NCBI GenBank assembly: GCA_047495785.1
Contig: JBLDXI010000066.1
Location: 1-64,000, forward strand
Length of the DNA: 64,000 bases
Source: Lepidodermella squamata
Lineage: Eukaryota > Gastrotricha
Reading direction: 5' to 3'
Program-made: the position numbers and the translations under genes
In this document: positions 21,801-33,060 of the stretch, in pieces
Layout of the letters: each line of letters begins with the position of its first letter
How positions within the stretch are numbered: the first letter of the stretch is position 1
The notes under the pieces: generated by a model
The model's input: the letters and a program-made list of their open reading frames with translations, nothing else
Told to the model about the DNA's origin: nothing
Database searches by the model: none

Positions 21801-24219
21801 CGAGCAATTGATGGCTTTGCCATTTTGACGAGGCACTCGGGAATGCCGTCGAACCCGGTCGTAGCCTTGTAACTCAGTTTGTCGATCGCCTTTTCGACAT
21901 CGGCGACCGAGACAGCTCGAAACGTAAACGGTGTTGAGCTTCGTTTACGCCTTGCGAAGTTCAGACAGCCTCCGAGACTTTCGGCCACGATTTTCCCTGC
22001 TTTCGCGAAAAAAACATTAAAATTTGTGGCCTTCTGCAATGACTCATCTTTCGAAAGCTACGCCCAGACGTTGCGGTTCTTTGGCTTTGGACGGAAATCT
22101 TTGACGATTCGCCACAATTTTCGCGTGTCGTTGCCAGCCTTCTTAACAGGACGACGATATCGAGCACGGCGCGCCTTGCGTCGTTGTCGTTGACGTTGTC
22201 GCCGAGTGAGCGTTGGATCAAAATGATTCTTGGCTTGGCGATTTCGCTTTTTAGCTTGTTCTTTGTCGATCAACGGGGCAACTTCGTCCATCACAGCTAG
22301 AAGTCGAAATTTGATTTGAGACCAGAAAGCTTCGCAATCGTCCGTTTTGTCGACCGTTGCAAGTTTCTCCTGTAGTAGTTGATTGAGTCGTTCAGTATCA
22401 ATACTGTTGTAGTCACGAAATTTTGTGTTTGTCGAGGGTTTTGCTATTTTCTCGCCGTCGTTATCAAGAACCAACGATGTCGCGTAGTGGTCGCTGAGAC
22501 CTACGATTGTGCAAGTTTGCGCTATTTCGGCCTGAGGAATGTTGGTCCAGAAGTGATCTAGGCATTTCTCAGACGCTGGTCGGGTTACTAGTTGAGTGTA
22601 GGCTGGTCGTAAATCGAAGTCACCAAACACTTTAGTCATCGCGTTAGCAACATTTACGTCACGCAGGTTCCAGTTGAAGTCTCCGCCGATGATGTGGTAG
22701 TCAGCCGTGATGTCTTTGCAGAGGAGAAGAAATTCCTCTAAATCGTCGGCGTCGTTGTTATTGAACTCGTCGCTAGAACCCTTGGGTCGCCTGTAGATCG
22801 TGGTCATAGCAATACTTTTCCCGGACGGTAGTGTTATAACGCATTGATAATTTTCAAAGACTTCCGATGTCAGCGATCGTTCGACAACCACAGCGTGTGT
22901 TTTGTAGACCAGTAAGCCGACGCCTCCACCTCCCGATTGCGCTCGACCTTTCCAATAGCAATCGTAGCCGAAATAGGGGTCCTCAGGAACGCTGAAGTTC
23001 TCTGCAAATGCGTCGTCAACATATTTTGGCATGCAGCCATCCAGCACTTTGACCTCGCCAAGAAAGATTGCTGTTGGACGGACTACTTCTGCAAACTCGG
23101 CTAGGTTCGGAAGCTTGTCTTTTGTTAATAAGCCATTGAGATTTGCTTGCACGAAGCAGTGCAGGTTCGGAGCAAAGCGCGATCCAACTAGTTCCTGGTG
23201 ATCCATTGTTGGCGGTACCGATTGCGCTGGTTCAGCCGGTCCCGGGTTCGGTGATAGTCCCGAGATTAGCAGCATCAACAAAATGAAACCTCGCTGGCGA
23301 GTAATTTGGCGGAAGGGGTCACGCGCAGCGAAGCAGAAGAATATTGAGAGCCATTCTTGAGTTAGCGTTTCAGTTGTTCTACCGTCATGGATAGATTCTT
23401 GTTATTTTCTTAAGGCTTGTGATATGATAATTAATCAGTAGGTCATATTTTCAGTTCACAATTTTCCGGGCGAAATCAGACTTCGCTGGCAACTATGCTG
23501 ACTGCTTGCAATCTCAGGTCCCTCAGGTAAGAATTTTTTCTTGTTATTTTCGCATCGCCCCAAATTCTGACCCGGACTTGTAGATCGCGACTTACGCGCC
23601 ACAACAATAAAAAAGTAGGATCATCGAACTAGGAAGTATTATCGGGCCCAAATTTTATGACCAAAGGCCCCCGTCCCCCATCTGTGGTTGCTTTGGGATT
23701 TTTCCACTTTCCACTTTGGCCTCGTGAACCGGGCGGTACGACACACTTCCCGTAATTTGTGCTCTTTGTGCTAGGAAACGGGTTATTTGGCATTAAACAG
23801 GCGAGTCGGCTGTGGGTGGAGACGGGATTGGTTAAGCGGGACCCACCGCGGGCCATGATGAACCCGCGGATCCGTCTGTGATCCTCCAAGACGGGTCGAC
23901 CCTTACCCCACAAAAATAAAGCCGTGCCCCGGATTTGTGGATGCCCCTGAATTCAAACTGAAAATATGCTGTCTAGCACATCATCGGCTAAATGAAAAGA
24001 CCTATCGATAGACTGGTGGGAACCTCGACTTTCATCAAAGTCTCATTAAAATTATTCATATTCTTAATGAGTTAACTTACAAGTTTAAACCCAGTTTTAT
24101 ATTTCCCAATTATTTTCCGATTATAGTGCGAAAACTGCACAGGCATCCATCAACAATGCCTGACTCCCAATTCGTGTACCTGCAAGACGGGATGGACTGG
24201 CAAAGACTGCAATACATCT
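18841..24219 (+). CDS. Secreted Cys-rich protein with one EGF-like exon (gene A)
   Basis: Eleven exons join in phase: 18841-18981, 19043-19084, 19135-19221, 19284-19361, 19424-19501, 19565-19616, 19752-19861, 19918-19965, 20021-20089, 23455-23526 and 24127-24219, giving about 290 residues. Residues 1-20 form a signal peptide (start MSVVICIFLILSLAASA). Cys-rich modules follow in two rounds: a CF..SF.GC...C piece (first and seventh exons) and a PA..C....C...CP piece (fifth and ninth exons). I do not recognise this fold. The last visible exon is EGF-like (CENCTGIHQQCLTPNSCTC, then GWTGKDC). The terminal exon and stop are not identified. The first intron starts with GC instead of GT. A LINE sits in the ninth intron without touching exons. 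Its close paralogue is gene B at 43078. A function in binding or the extracellular matrix is inference from the EGF exon and secretion. Confidence 0.75.
20205..23390 (-). mobile_element. Nearly full-length CR1/L2-like LINE with two premature stops
   Basis: One frame runs from about 23281 to 20372 and is interrupted only by TAG at 22058-22060 and TGA at 21290-21292. It encodes an apurinic endonuclease (ANLNGLL, GGDFNWN, GLSDHYA), then a reverse transcriptase with FRPISITS, LSKAFDTL, GVPQ immediately before the second stop, and the catalytic QYADD near 21178. A hydrophobic leader ending SGLSPNPGP near 23245 resembles the 2A-like leaders of some CR1/L2 elements. The 3' end is a TTTATTTA-rich tail at 20210-20228, and its 3' UTR matches the LINE at 37655. 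It lies in an intron of gene A, antisense to it. Without the two stops the element would look young. Confidence 0.92.
23527..24126. other. Last recognised intron of gene A with an unclassified insert
   Basis: This lies between the exon ending 23526 and the EGF exon at 24127. The GC-rich part (about 23635-23930) has no counterpart in the same intron of gene B, so it is probably an insertion. I cannot classify it. Confidence 0.5.
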
Positions 24220-25714
24220 GTAAGATTAAATGTTTAGAATGACCATTTTATCATTACCGTTACAACCTGTTTCGACCTCTTTTTAAGAATTACTTCGGTT
24301 GTGTCGTAGGTCGTAGGGGAGCTTCATACTTTGATTTGTTCATACCTAACAACATGGCCTGAGTATTGACTCAATATTGCAGTCAATATTTGACCAGGGA
24401 TTCAACTTTCATTTAAAAATTAGTGACGCTTATTTCATTATTGCGCTAATTTTATGAATCGAATAGGAGTAGCATAGGAGATAAGTATGTAGCATCTACG
24501 ATCTACGAGGAGTAGTAAAAATAAAGGTTAGCGGCGATCTAGCGACCGAAGCGAGCAAATTCTAGCAGAGTTAAAAACAAATTGCTTGAAAGTGAGCTAA
24601 TCTGACTCATTGGAAATGTTGACGCGTTCAATGCTGAATGATCGATGAAGGCCCAACAATAATGTCAGAATAATGTAGTAAAAGCGAACTTTTTGACATT
24701 TTCTGGCGGCCCTTTGGCATGTGCCCGCAGTGCCCGAGCGTTAATCTGCCACTCAATGGCTCGCGTCGCGGAGTCATTTTTCAAACGGTAAACGTCATAA
24801 AATTCAACGTTTCGATTTAGTAATTTTGTATCAAACAAAAAAATGTATTGGCCCGCTAATATTTCGAAAGTTATACAACTGAATTTGATCATTGATTTAT
24901 GGTGGCAATAGAACCACCAGGGTAGCAGCCATGGCGCCGCATCACTGTCGTTTTCAGTCGCATGGTAGTAATACACAGGTTTCCTAAGGGGGTTTGCAAA
25001 GACAAATGAAGCGGTTTTGCCGATTTTTTTGAACATTTTAACTTTACCGGAAGCATAAACTGATTTTGCAATATCTTCGTTAATATGATAGATAGAGGCT
25101 TGAAACTTTGTTTGCTAGGGTAACTTTTGCCGCTGAACAAGCTAGTGACATCAGCTTTACAGCATTCAACGCGGCTTATCGATTATCGATTATCGGTTAT
25201 TGTAGATCGATCAACTGACTGATCGACATTAACTCAGCCATTTTCGATTGTTTCTTCAGAGCTCAGAGCTTATGTCTACTATCGGCTACATCATAAGCAA
25301 ATTTTAGTGAACCATGATCTTCATTGTTTATACTCCGGTACGCCATTTATGTTAGAGCGTAGTAAAAACACTGTTCAACCTGTATAAACCCTGTTTTTCA
25401 AATTTTTCGGACCTGTGTAAACATTAAACTGTGTAAACCTGTGTAAACTGTTTAAACAGCCCCATCCCTGGTTCTTTCAACGTGAGTGTACTTTCAACGT
25501 AACGCTCATGTTTAAAGTGTACTCTAAACGGCGGGCAACTTTCAATGCAACATATGCACTTTACTCAGCTCATCCCAAGTTGCCCACCTATGAAATCAGA
25601 CAGGAACAGCGGGGCTTCAAAATTGTTATGATAAATCATTTTTTATTTTAAATGTTGATGAAGTTGAATCGCGTAAAATTAACTTGAATGATATTATTTT
25701 ATTTTTTACTACAG
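24220..25714. other. Intergenic region between gene A and the lectin gene
   Basis: Bases about 24340-24460 match sequence downstream of gene B (near 51960-52040), including AGTGACGCTTATTT and ATTATTGCGCTAAT, so the block duplication extends past the gene. A dispersed repeat lies at 24950-25200. The signal-peptide exon expected for the lectin gene should be here, but I could not identify it. Confidence 0.5.
24950..25200 (-). repeat. Dispersed repeat, inverted relative to 39960-40230
   Basis: The reverse complement shares AGCTTGTTCAGCG, GATAT(T/C)GCA(A/C)AATCAGTTT and GGCAAAACCGCTTC with 39960-40230. Both copies have ATCGATTATCGAT-type runs beside them. Confidence 0.65.
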
Positions 25715-26848
25715 GCAGTAAAATCCTATTTTCTATCTTCGCTACAAAGTGGTTACTTTCATCAACAAGTGAAGGCGTGTGAGACGGACGGCGGTCGTCT
25801 GGCGACGATTTTCACAGCAGCAGACTTGGCTGCGGCGGCGCAGTCTATAATGGCAGCAACGTTCGTCGGGTTAATGGCTGACTTCAGGTGGGACGACGAT
25901 AACAGCCTCATCCCAATCGTCTCCCCATTTTGGGAAATCAATAGCCTAGCCGGCCGCGGCAATTGTGAGTTTGATGGGCTGCTATATTTCGAGCTAGCTT
26001 TGTAACGAAATTCCACTTTTCCTGTACTATCTATAAAAACTAGGATCTGGAACTAGAAACTAGAACCTGAATCGAGGATTTTAGAGCGTTGCCTAAATAA
26101 TTGAGCCTTTGAGAGAAATAATTGAGAGATTAATACAAATCAATTCCCAATATGCATTTCAAACATTCTGGTATTTTCGACTCTTCAAAGAGATTTCGTA
26201 GTAGATCTGTTTGAAACAAAGCAGACATGTTCATCCGTATGCCTATTTGCCTGATAACTCATCTTTTTTCGCTTTTTTTAGTTTACAGAAGCTTTGATTT
26301 AATGGTATCTTTTTTAATTCCAGGTATTGTTATCGATATGCAAGGCTTCCATGATAGGGATTGCGATTATCAGAGTTATGGACTTTGCGCTGGCACCGTG
26401 AGTTTTAGCTTTCGACTCATCTTATTGAATAATTTCATGAACCAATATTTACCTTTCAGGTATTAGCTGAGATGGAAATTTCGGGTTCAAAAGGCACTAG
26501 GGATCAAATGGCCCAATATTGCCAAAATCGTAGCAAATCGCTTGTTGTAATCAAGGATCAAGCAACTTACGACGCCGCTAAAGCCAAAGTGAATTCAGTC
26601 GGCCTTGAAGCGTTCATCGGGGCTAAAAGACCCAATTTGGCTGATTATTCTTGGATAACCGGCCAGCCATTCGACAATTCGATCTTCGATTTCTCGGGAC
26701 AGCAAGACTTCAGCAGGCAATGTGAGGCGATCGATTTGTTAGTTGATGTAATTGTTTAATTTATTATCTAGGCGCGGCGATCTCCGCTGGTTCACTCATA
26801 CCATATTTTTGCTCTGCCGCCTTGCGTGGCTTATGCGAGAGAATTTGA
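25715..26848 (+). CDS. Protein with two tandem C-type lectin-like domains (block A)
   Basis: Exons 25715-25964, 26324-26397, 26460-26721 and 26772-26848 join in phase and end in TGA. The first domain shows the lectin pattern ACETDGGRLATIF, FVGLMADFRWDDD, then DRDCDYQSYGLC supplied by the short second exon. The second domain shows QYCQNRSKSLVVIKD, FIGAKRP, WITGQPFDN and a final YFCSAALRGLC from the last exon. In both domains an intron splits a Cys codon, TGT or TGC after its first base. Such domains commonly bind carbohydrates, but I do not see the usual EPN or QPD calcium-site triplets, so sugar binding is uncertain. The first exon (signal peptide) is missing from the model. Paralogues lie at 28260 (decayed) and 52945. 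Confidence 0.82.
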
Positions 26849-27074
26849 GTTCTCTCGCATAAGCCATATGGTTGATGGTTGAAAATACCCCCAACTCGAG
26901 CATCCTACTTCGCACACTGCACGATTCTATAAACAATGAATGAAACCTGATCAACTATTACCTTATTACCTTATGAATGAACCTGGTTAACTTATCTATT
27001 TATCTGATTTCCTGAAGCAAAAACACAATTTCGATGTCATTTTTTTCTGAGAACCACATCTTGCTGAATTCAGT

Positions 27075-27080
27075 AATAAA
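27075..27080 (+). terminator. Poly(A) signal of the block A lectin gene
   Basis: AATAAA inside AATAAATCATTATT, which is conserved at the same place after all three lectin copies (27075, 29364 and 54162). Confidence 0.6.
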
Positions 27081-27529
27081 TCATTATTTGCCTTACTTAT
27101 TTACGCGTACCGATCTCCACCGATCTGTGGGAGAGAACGTGAGAGAACAAATCACAACTTTTGCAATGAGACAGTGTGAACTATAAACCCGATGCTCGCC
27201 AATCAGTAGCCATCAGTATCAATCAGTCAACAAAAAATCAGTAGAAAAAGCACGAAATAGATTGTTAGATTGTTGTTCCTTGTTAGATTCTCCGTGAAAG
27301 ATTCAGATTCTTTAGCATTTTAGTGAAATCTAAGGTCACCTTAGGGTCAAACTCCCTTTTTTGAGGTTTCAGCGATGTGAACCATACAGTGAAAACGTTG
27401 TTTTAATTGAGATCCTGAGACTGGCTATTCGAGATCCTCATAGAGATCCTCATAGAATCGCAGTTAGCTAGCGGCCCTGTCACAGCACCAAATGCAAGAG
27501 ATCAAAAGCGCAGCAAATGTCACCGAGTT

Positions 27530-27725
27530 TCTCTGGGCGACAACTCCACTGTCAACTCGAATGTCAATAAAATCGACACCAAAGTGTACTGCGACCGACG
27601 ACGACAGTGCTGCGGCGCCATGGCTGTTACCTAGGTGGATCTACTACCACCACTACGACCGTAACAACAACAACAACTACACCTACCACGACTACTACTA
27701 CTACTCCTACTACTACGACAAAAGT
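27530..27725 (+). other. ACN-repeat stretch, possible Thr-rich exon
   Basis: Bases about 27655-27720 are a run of ACC/ACT/ACA/ACG triplets with little else. In one frame this gives a Thr-rich, mucin-like segment followed by a donor-like AAAAGTAAGT; in another it gives a Tyr/Asn-rich run. Upstream, DDSAAAPWLLPRW is echoed on the opposite strand at about 24880-24970 (NDSDAAPWLLPWW). It could be an exon or just microsatellite. Confidence 0.35.
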
Positions 27726-28259
27726 AAGTTTTCAATTTTTATTAACACTTTAACTGCCAAAAATAGACTGCGAGGTCCGATATTTGGGTCTAATTCCTGG
27801 GTCTGTCAAAAAGTCATGTTTTTCGGGTCAACGATGCGTCGAGAGTCAAAATGCCTGACGGCAAAGAGCTCCGTAGATCAAAAAGGCAAAAAATTCGTCT
27901 AAAAGTGGTGTTTTATGCCCTATTGTCGACCCAATAGACAGGATCTATGGGCAGCGATCGTGAGTAGGTCCTAATTTTCCCATACGATCTACGCGTGGGG
28001 TCTAACCAATTATGTCTATCCCAGTGTCAAATTTAGATCTAGCCAGGGTCTACTTTTTACGACTGGGTATAAGGCTCTAACGTTTTCAATTTATTAAATT
28101 GTCTCTACTCATTTGAAGTTGCTCACCTATTTGGTCTTTGAAATCAGAGGGGCTTACGGCATACATTTCTAAAATTAGGATTTCAAATGCTGACGAAAGC
28201 ACATCTTTGAATCGCGTAACGTCAAACGCCATGCTTTGAATGATATTTTTCAACGTGTA

Positions 28260-29231
28260 ACTATTATCGATAGTAAAATCCTTCTTATTGTTTCTTATTG
28301 TTTCTTATTGTCGCTTGAAAGCGGCGTCTTCCGTGAGCAAGTGGAGGCGTGCAAGACGTTTTTGGCGACGTTTTTCACGGCAGCTGAATTTGCTGCGGCG
28401 ACACAGGCTGTACCTTTAGAAGCGTTCGTTGGGTTAATGACACCACTTTCAGGTGGGACGACGATAACAGCCTTGTTCCAATCGACTCGCCCTTTCGGGG
28501 CAGCGTCGACCCAAGCGGCACGGGTAATTGTGAGTTCGATGGGTTGTTATATTATTTCGAGCTTCAGAAATAGATGTTCAAAAGTAGACTTGTTTAGTCT
28601 TTTGCCTTATGCTCATTTGTCTGATAGGTCTACCACATGTTAGGATTAAATTTTTTCTGTTTGTTGTAGTTATTGAAGTTTTGATTTATTGCTTACTTTT
28701 GTATTTCCAGGTATAGTTATGACAATAGATGATTTCCGTGATGAGGATTGTACTGTATGGGCTTTGCGCTGACGCTGTAATTTTTTGCCCACGGCATTGA
28801 CTATAATCTATAATCTATAATCCCATGAACGAATAATAGTATCTGTGGTGGAGATTTCAGATTCAACAGGCACTAGGGATGACATGGTCCAATATTGCCA
28901 AACTCGTGGAAAATTGCTCGTTGTAATCAAGGATCAGGCAACATTCGACGTAGCTAAGTCACTAGTGAATTCGCCCACCCTTCAAGCCTTCATCGGGGCT
29001 CAACGACCCAATGTGGATGAATTTTCCTGGATAACCGGCCAGCCATTCGATAATTCATTCTTCTCCGAATCGCCAGACATCAACCAGCAATGTGAGGCAA
29101 TCGATTTATACATATTATGCGTTAGTGCAATTGTTAAATGTTATTATCTAGGCGCAGTGATATTCGCCGGTTCACTCATACCCCAGTTATGCTCTGCCAA
29201 CCAGCCTGGCTTATGCGAGAGCATAATTTGA
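28260..29231 (+). pseudogene. Decayed third copy of the two-domain C-type lectin gene
   Basis: This follows the exon order of the lectin gene at 25715. The first-domain exon lacks the GGR triplet region and has two extra bases near 28444, after which the WDDDNSL-coding sequence continues in another frame. The second exon (about 28711-28772) ends in an early stop. The second-domain exon (28850-29095) is still open, with QYCQTRGKLLVVIKD and WITGQPFDN. A last exon, ending CSANQPGLCESII, runs to 29231. A shared poly(A) signal follows at 29364. Confidence 0.75.
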
Positions 29232-29363
29232 GTTTTCAAGTACACCGCGCGATTCTATGAACAATTCATGAAACTTGAGTTGACTATCATCTGATTTCCC
29301 GAAATAGCAGAGACATTGTGATGTCAATTTATGCTGAGAACCTCATCTTGTATGGCAGTCTTT

Positions 29364-29369
29364 AATAAA
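29364..29369 (+). terminator. Poly(A) signal of the decayed lectin copy
   Basis: AATAAA in the conserved context AATAAATCATTATTTGG. Confidence 0.55.
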
Positions 29370-29710
29370 TCATTATTTGGCATATCGTTCAGGCGTATGT
29401 TAGTTACGTTATTGGGCTGTATCTGACAGTTAACAAGTGAAAAGTGAGGTTAGGCGAAATTTGTGAAATCGTGTTATTTATGATGCCACTTTTAAGTTGG
29501 GCGAAGCAGGAGCCGAACGATATCAAAAAAAGGTTAATAGTCATCACGGTTGTTAAGAAAATTCAAGAATCGCCCCTCTTCAAGTCAACGCACCTTTTAC
29601 TATTTGCTGGAAAATACGCCAAACCCCACTTTTCACATGTCAATGGTCATCTTTTATTGTCAGCAAGAAAAGTATGTAACAAAAGGCCATCCGGCAGTTT
29701 TTCAGCGGTC

Positions 29711-30324
29711 TTATTCTTCGCCGTCGCCTTCAACCTCGTCATCGTCATCGCCATTGCCGCCGCCACAGTTCGAAATGCAACCCTCGCCGCAATGCTCCTG
29801 GCTCCAGCCACAATAGCCTAAACAGAATAACAAATTAATTTACTAAATTTAATTTATTCTAAATTTTTCTCCTCACCGTATTTGCTGCAGCAACTGCCAC
29901 CAGGGCATGGCCGGTCCTCGCCACACTGAGTGTCTGTCTGCTGGGCATTGCAATTACTCAAACAGCCTTCGCCACAGTGATCCGTAGAATAGCCGCAATA
30001 GCCTGTGAGGATAAACAACTTTTTTATCATATTTCTGCGGAAAAAATTGAAATTTTAAAATGAATTTTGGAAATTTTGGATGTTGCTGAAAATTCAACAA
30101 ATTTGTTGAAAATTCTAAAATCTGTTAAAATTAAGTAGCGAATTTCTCAGAACTTTAATAAAATTTCGAATTTGTTTTGATAACTTACCAAACTTGCTAC
30201 AGCAAGCTCCGTTGGTACAGGGTCTTGTCGGAGTGCAAGAGCCGCCAGACGCATCGCCTCTAGCGGCCATCAGAGCGATGATGGTAATGATCACAGCAGC
30301 GAAAACGAGCAAAAACTTGGCCAT
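29711..30324 (-). CDS. Secreted protein with two hevein-like (type 1) chitin-binding domains
   Basis: Exons 30324-30189, 30002-29877 and 29817-29711 join in phase to give 122 residues. A signal peptide (MAKFLLVFAAVIITIIALMA) is followed by two copies of the hevein pattern: first CTNGACCSKFG then YCGYSTDHCGEGCLSNC, and second CPGGSCCSKYG then YCGWSQEHCGEGC. Both domains are split by an intron at the same place, in the Gly codon between CCSK(F/Y) and YCG, so the gene arose by exon-pair duplication. The C-terminus is acidic (GDDDDEVEGDGEE). Hevein domains bind chitin or GlcNAc oligomers through the aromatic residues near YCG; these are present. Such domains are familiar from plants and fungi and uncommon in animals. 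A remnant of a second copy lies at 54384 in block B. Confidence 0.9.
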
Positions 30325-30885
30325 GCTTCTCAGCGAAAGAATAATATATGACCGAGTTGTATACTTCAGAAACTGCTACCTGCAATACTGACCAAGCTTT
30401 CATATTTGAGGGCTATAGTTGTTTCGCAATCTGGCGTCAAGGTGACGCAAAATGACCGGCGCCAGATGTTGAAGAATTACGAACTCCGAGTGTTAGATTG
30501 TAGTGATATTAAAATCGAAGTGGCGCAACTCGTCCTCTCAAAGAATTAGATTTATTTTGGGACATGAGAAGATTACAGAGCCAAGGCAAATCGAATTAAA
30601 AAAGGAGGAGTCGAACTTGAAGCGATCATCATTTTAAAGGAATTCTAAAAAATGTATATCAAAAAATTAAAATACCTTCTAAAATAGTATGCAGGAATTA
30701 AGTATTATATTAAGTAATTAGTAGAAGTAATTAGTAGAATAGTATGCAGGAATTAAGTTTCGATTTTTATCCATATTGCTTAATCTAGAGCAATATGCCA
30801 GAGCTAGAGGAAAAGGATCATCACCATTTTATTCGTAAATAAATATTTACAGGATTAGAAGGGCAGGCCACTAACACTAACCCGA
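30325..30885. other. Upstream region of the hevein-like gene
   Basis: No gene is seen. Bases about 30520-30640 match sequence at the same relative place in block B (about 54465-54590), including GACA(T/C)GAGA and AACTTGAA(G/A)C(G/A)ATCAT. Confidence 0.5.
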
Positions 30886-32340
30886 TTAGTTGTCATATAG
30901 CGTACTATTTTTTGATATTAAGTTTCCTTTACAGTATTGCAATAAATTCACACGATCAAGATTATTTTTAAATAAAGCATTCTTCGTAGTAAGAGGCAGG
31001 CTATCATCGAAGTCAAAAATATGAGGCGGTAAACGGTTCCATATATTTACAATACGATTTAAGAAGTAATTTTTATATATAGGCTTCGTAGGATTTTTAA
31101 AGTTATTATTAGGGTTAAGTACATTAAATCTGAAACGATGACCACGATTATTATTTTGCACAACAATTATATTGTTTTTGATGGTTTTTTGCACGGACCC
31201 GTTAATAATTTTAAATAAGAAACAAAGGTCGTAGATAAGGCGTCGTTCTTCGAGGGATTTAATATTCAGAATATTGAGGCGCTGTATATAATTCGGCCTA
31301 GGCCTATATAGAGTAGTTAATAGTTGAGAATCCAAGAGCACGGCGAGTGAAATTTGCTTGTACTTTCTCGATAAGATCAATTATTGTTTTCAGACAGGGT
31401 GACCATACAGTTGTGCAATATTCCAATAATGGCCTAACATATACACAGTAGGCCCATTTGAGGATATGAGGAGGTTGGCCTTTCAGGGCCCTGAGGATAA
31501 GATTAGCCCGATTGTAGGCTTTAGAAATTATATCACTGATGTGAGATTTAAAATTCAACCTATCATCAACGATCAGACCCAAATCTTTATAGCTTGAGCC
31601 ACCGAGGACGTAAGTAGAATGAGGATTTTTTGATCCCAGGTGCAGTACGGCACACTTTTCCAGTGATAACTCAAGTTGCCAAGTTGTGATCCACTTGAAT
31701 AAATTATTGAGCGATAAAGATAGGCGTTTAGAGACGGAGTCATCGTCACGATAGAAAAGAACGTAAAGCTTGCAATCGTCAGCGAAGAGTTTGATCGAGA
31801 CACCTTTCGGTAGGGAAGAGGTGAGATCATTTATGTAGATAAGGAATAAAAGAGGACCAAGTACCGAGCCTTGAGGTACCCCACTAGAAGCAGAACTTTC
31901 ACTACTTAACGTGCCATTAACGTTTACTTGCTGAGAACGTTCGTTAAGATAAGAAGACAGCCAATTTATAAGGTTACCGATGAGTCAGAGGTTTAGCTAT
32001 AGAAGAGCCTAATTTTTTGAAGAAGACAGTAGGAAGGCCATCTGGGCATATCGAATGAGAATCAGACAGGTTTAGAATAATTTCAAGAGTAGAGTCATCG
32101 TTAAAATTCAAAGATGCGAGACAGTCATTAATACTACTCGTAAATTGAGGGGTCAAATTATCATCAAGAGTGAAGACAGAGGAGAATTGGTCATTTAGAG
32201 CCTCGGCTTTTTCGCGGTTTTCAACATATAGAACACCAGAGCTATTAAGAACAGGAGGAATTTTTGAGTGATCGCCCAATTTAGAATTTACAAAGCTGTA
32301 CATTGTTGATACATTTTTCGACGAAATCATATTTCTAACA
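30886..32340 (-). mobile_element. CR1/Jockey-type LINE fragment with an internal deletion
   Basis: The minus strand encodes part of a reverse transcriptase: an N-terminal piece (31974-32330, ending AKPLTH), then GVPQGSVLGPLLF near 31880, a catalytic FADD near 31775, GLIVDDRLNFKSHI, and a C-terminal domain with YFLNRIVNIWNRLPP. The stretch that should lie between AKPLTH and NLINWLSSYLN is missing, and small frame breaks follow. It is a different family from the LINE at 20205. The endonuclease is absent. Confidence 0.88.
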
Positions 32341-32940
32341 TTATCATTTTCAAATTTTGCAACAGCCGTTTTATACTGAGAAGCAAGTAGATTGAAGTAG
32401 ATTATCGCAAAAAATTTGTATGCGATTGATCTAGTTTGTTATCTTTGGTTTCATTCCCTAATTCGATTATTCTGACTACTCTGTGAATCTAATAGTTCGG
32501 TTACCAGACAGCGGTGAAGTGAGGGCGCAACATTGTAATGAGCGGTACCGAAAATGTCAAAATTTCTGCTATCAAAACCCCTACTACCACGAAATAATTA
32601 AGCATTTAGACGACGCTGTCGAAGTGCTGACGCAGAAATGTCAATGAAATCACAGCGTTAGAAACACTGAGCAGAAAATCCAGAAAATCGGACAGCACTT
32701 TGACCCAAATTCGCAAAAATCACCACCTGGGATTGAACCTTGCAGCACTCTGCCAGCGACAGATCCCATTCGAACCATTTTCTGAACCATTTTCAACAAC
32801 CAGAGATGAAATTCCGACGGACTGCTGTCGAGCTTCTTTCATCGCATCCAAACGTGTCGTTCAGATCGAACCAGTTTCTTCGGATCGAAAGGCGCAAAGT
32901 TTTCGCGAACATTGATAGCAGGTTTCTAAGTGCCGAATGG
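32341..32940. other. Non-coding stretch between LINE and gypsy fragments
   Basis: No gene is supported. It precedes the GTGCGGAA minisatellite. Confidence 0.45.
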
Positions 32941-33060
32941 ATGCGGAACAGGTGCGGAACGAGTGCGGAACAGGTGCGGAATGAGTGCGGAACAAGTGCC
33001 AAGGTGCGGAATAGTGCCGGATGAAGTGCCGAATTTGGTGCTGAATGAAGTGCGGAAGAA
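32941..33060. repeat. Minisatellite built on GTGCGGAA
   Basis: GTGCGGAAC or close variants recur about every 10-20 bases (AGGTGCGGAACGAGTGCGG and so on), degenerating to GTGCCGAA and GTGCTGAA towards 33050. Confidence 0.7.

Noticed and set aside
22058-23281. A cellular AP endonuclease gene
   Set aside because: The endonuclease is in frame with the reverse transcriptase and shares a 3' UTR family with another LINE; it belongs to the retrotransposon.
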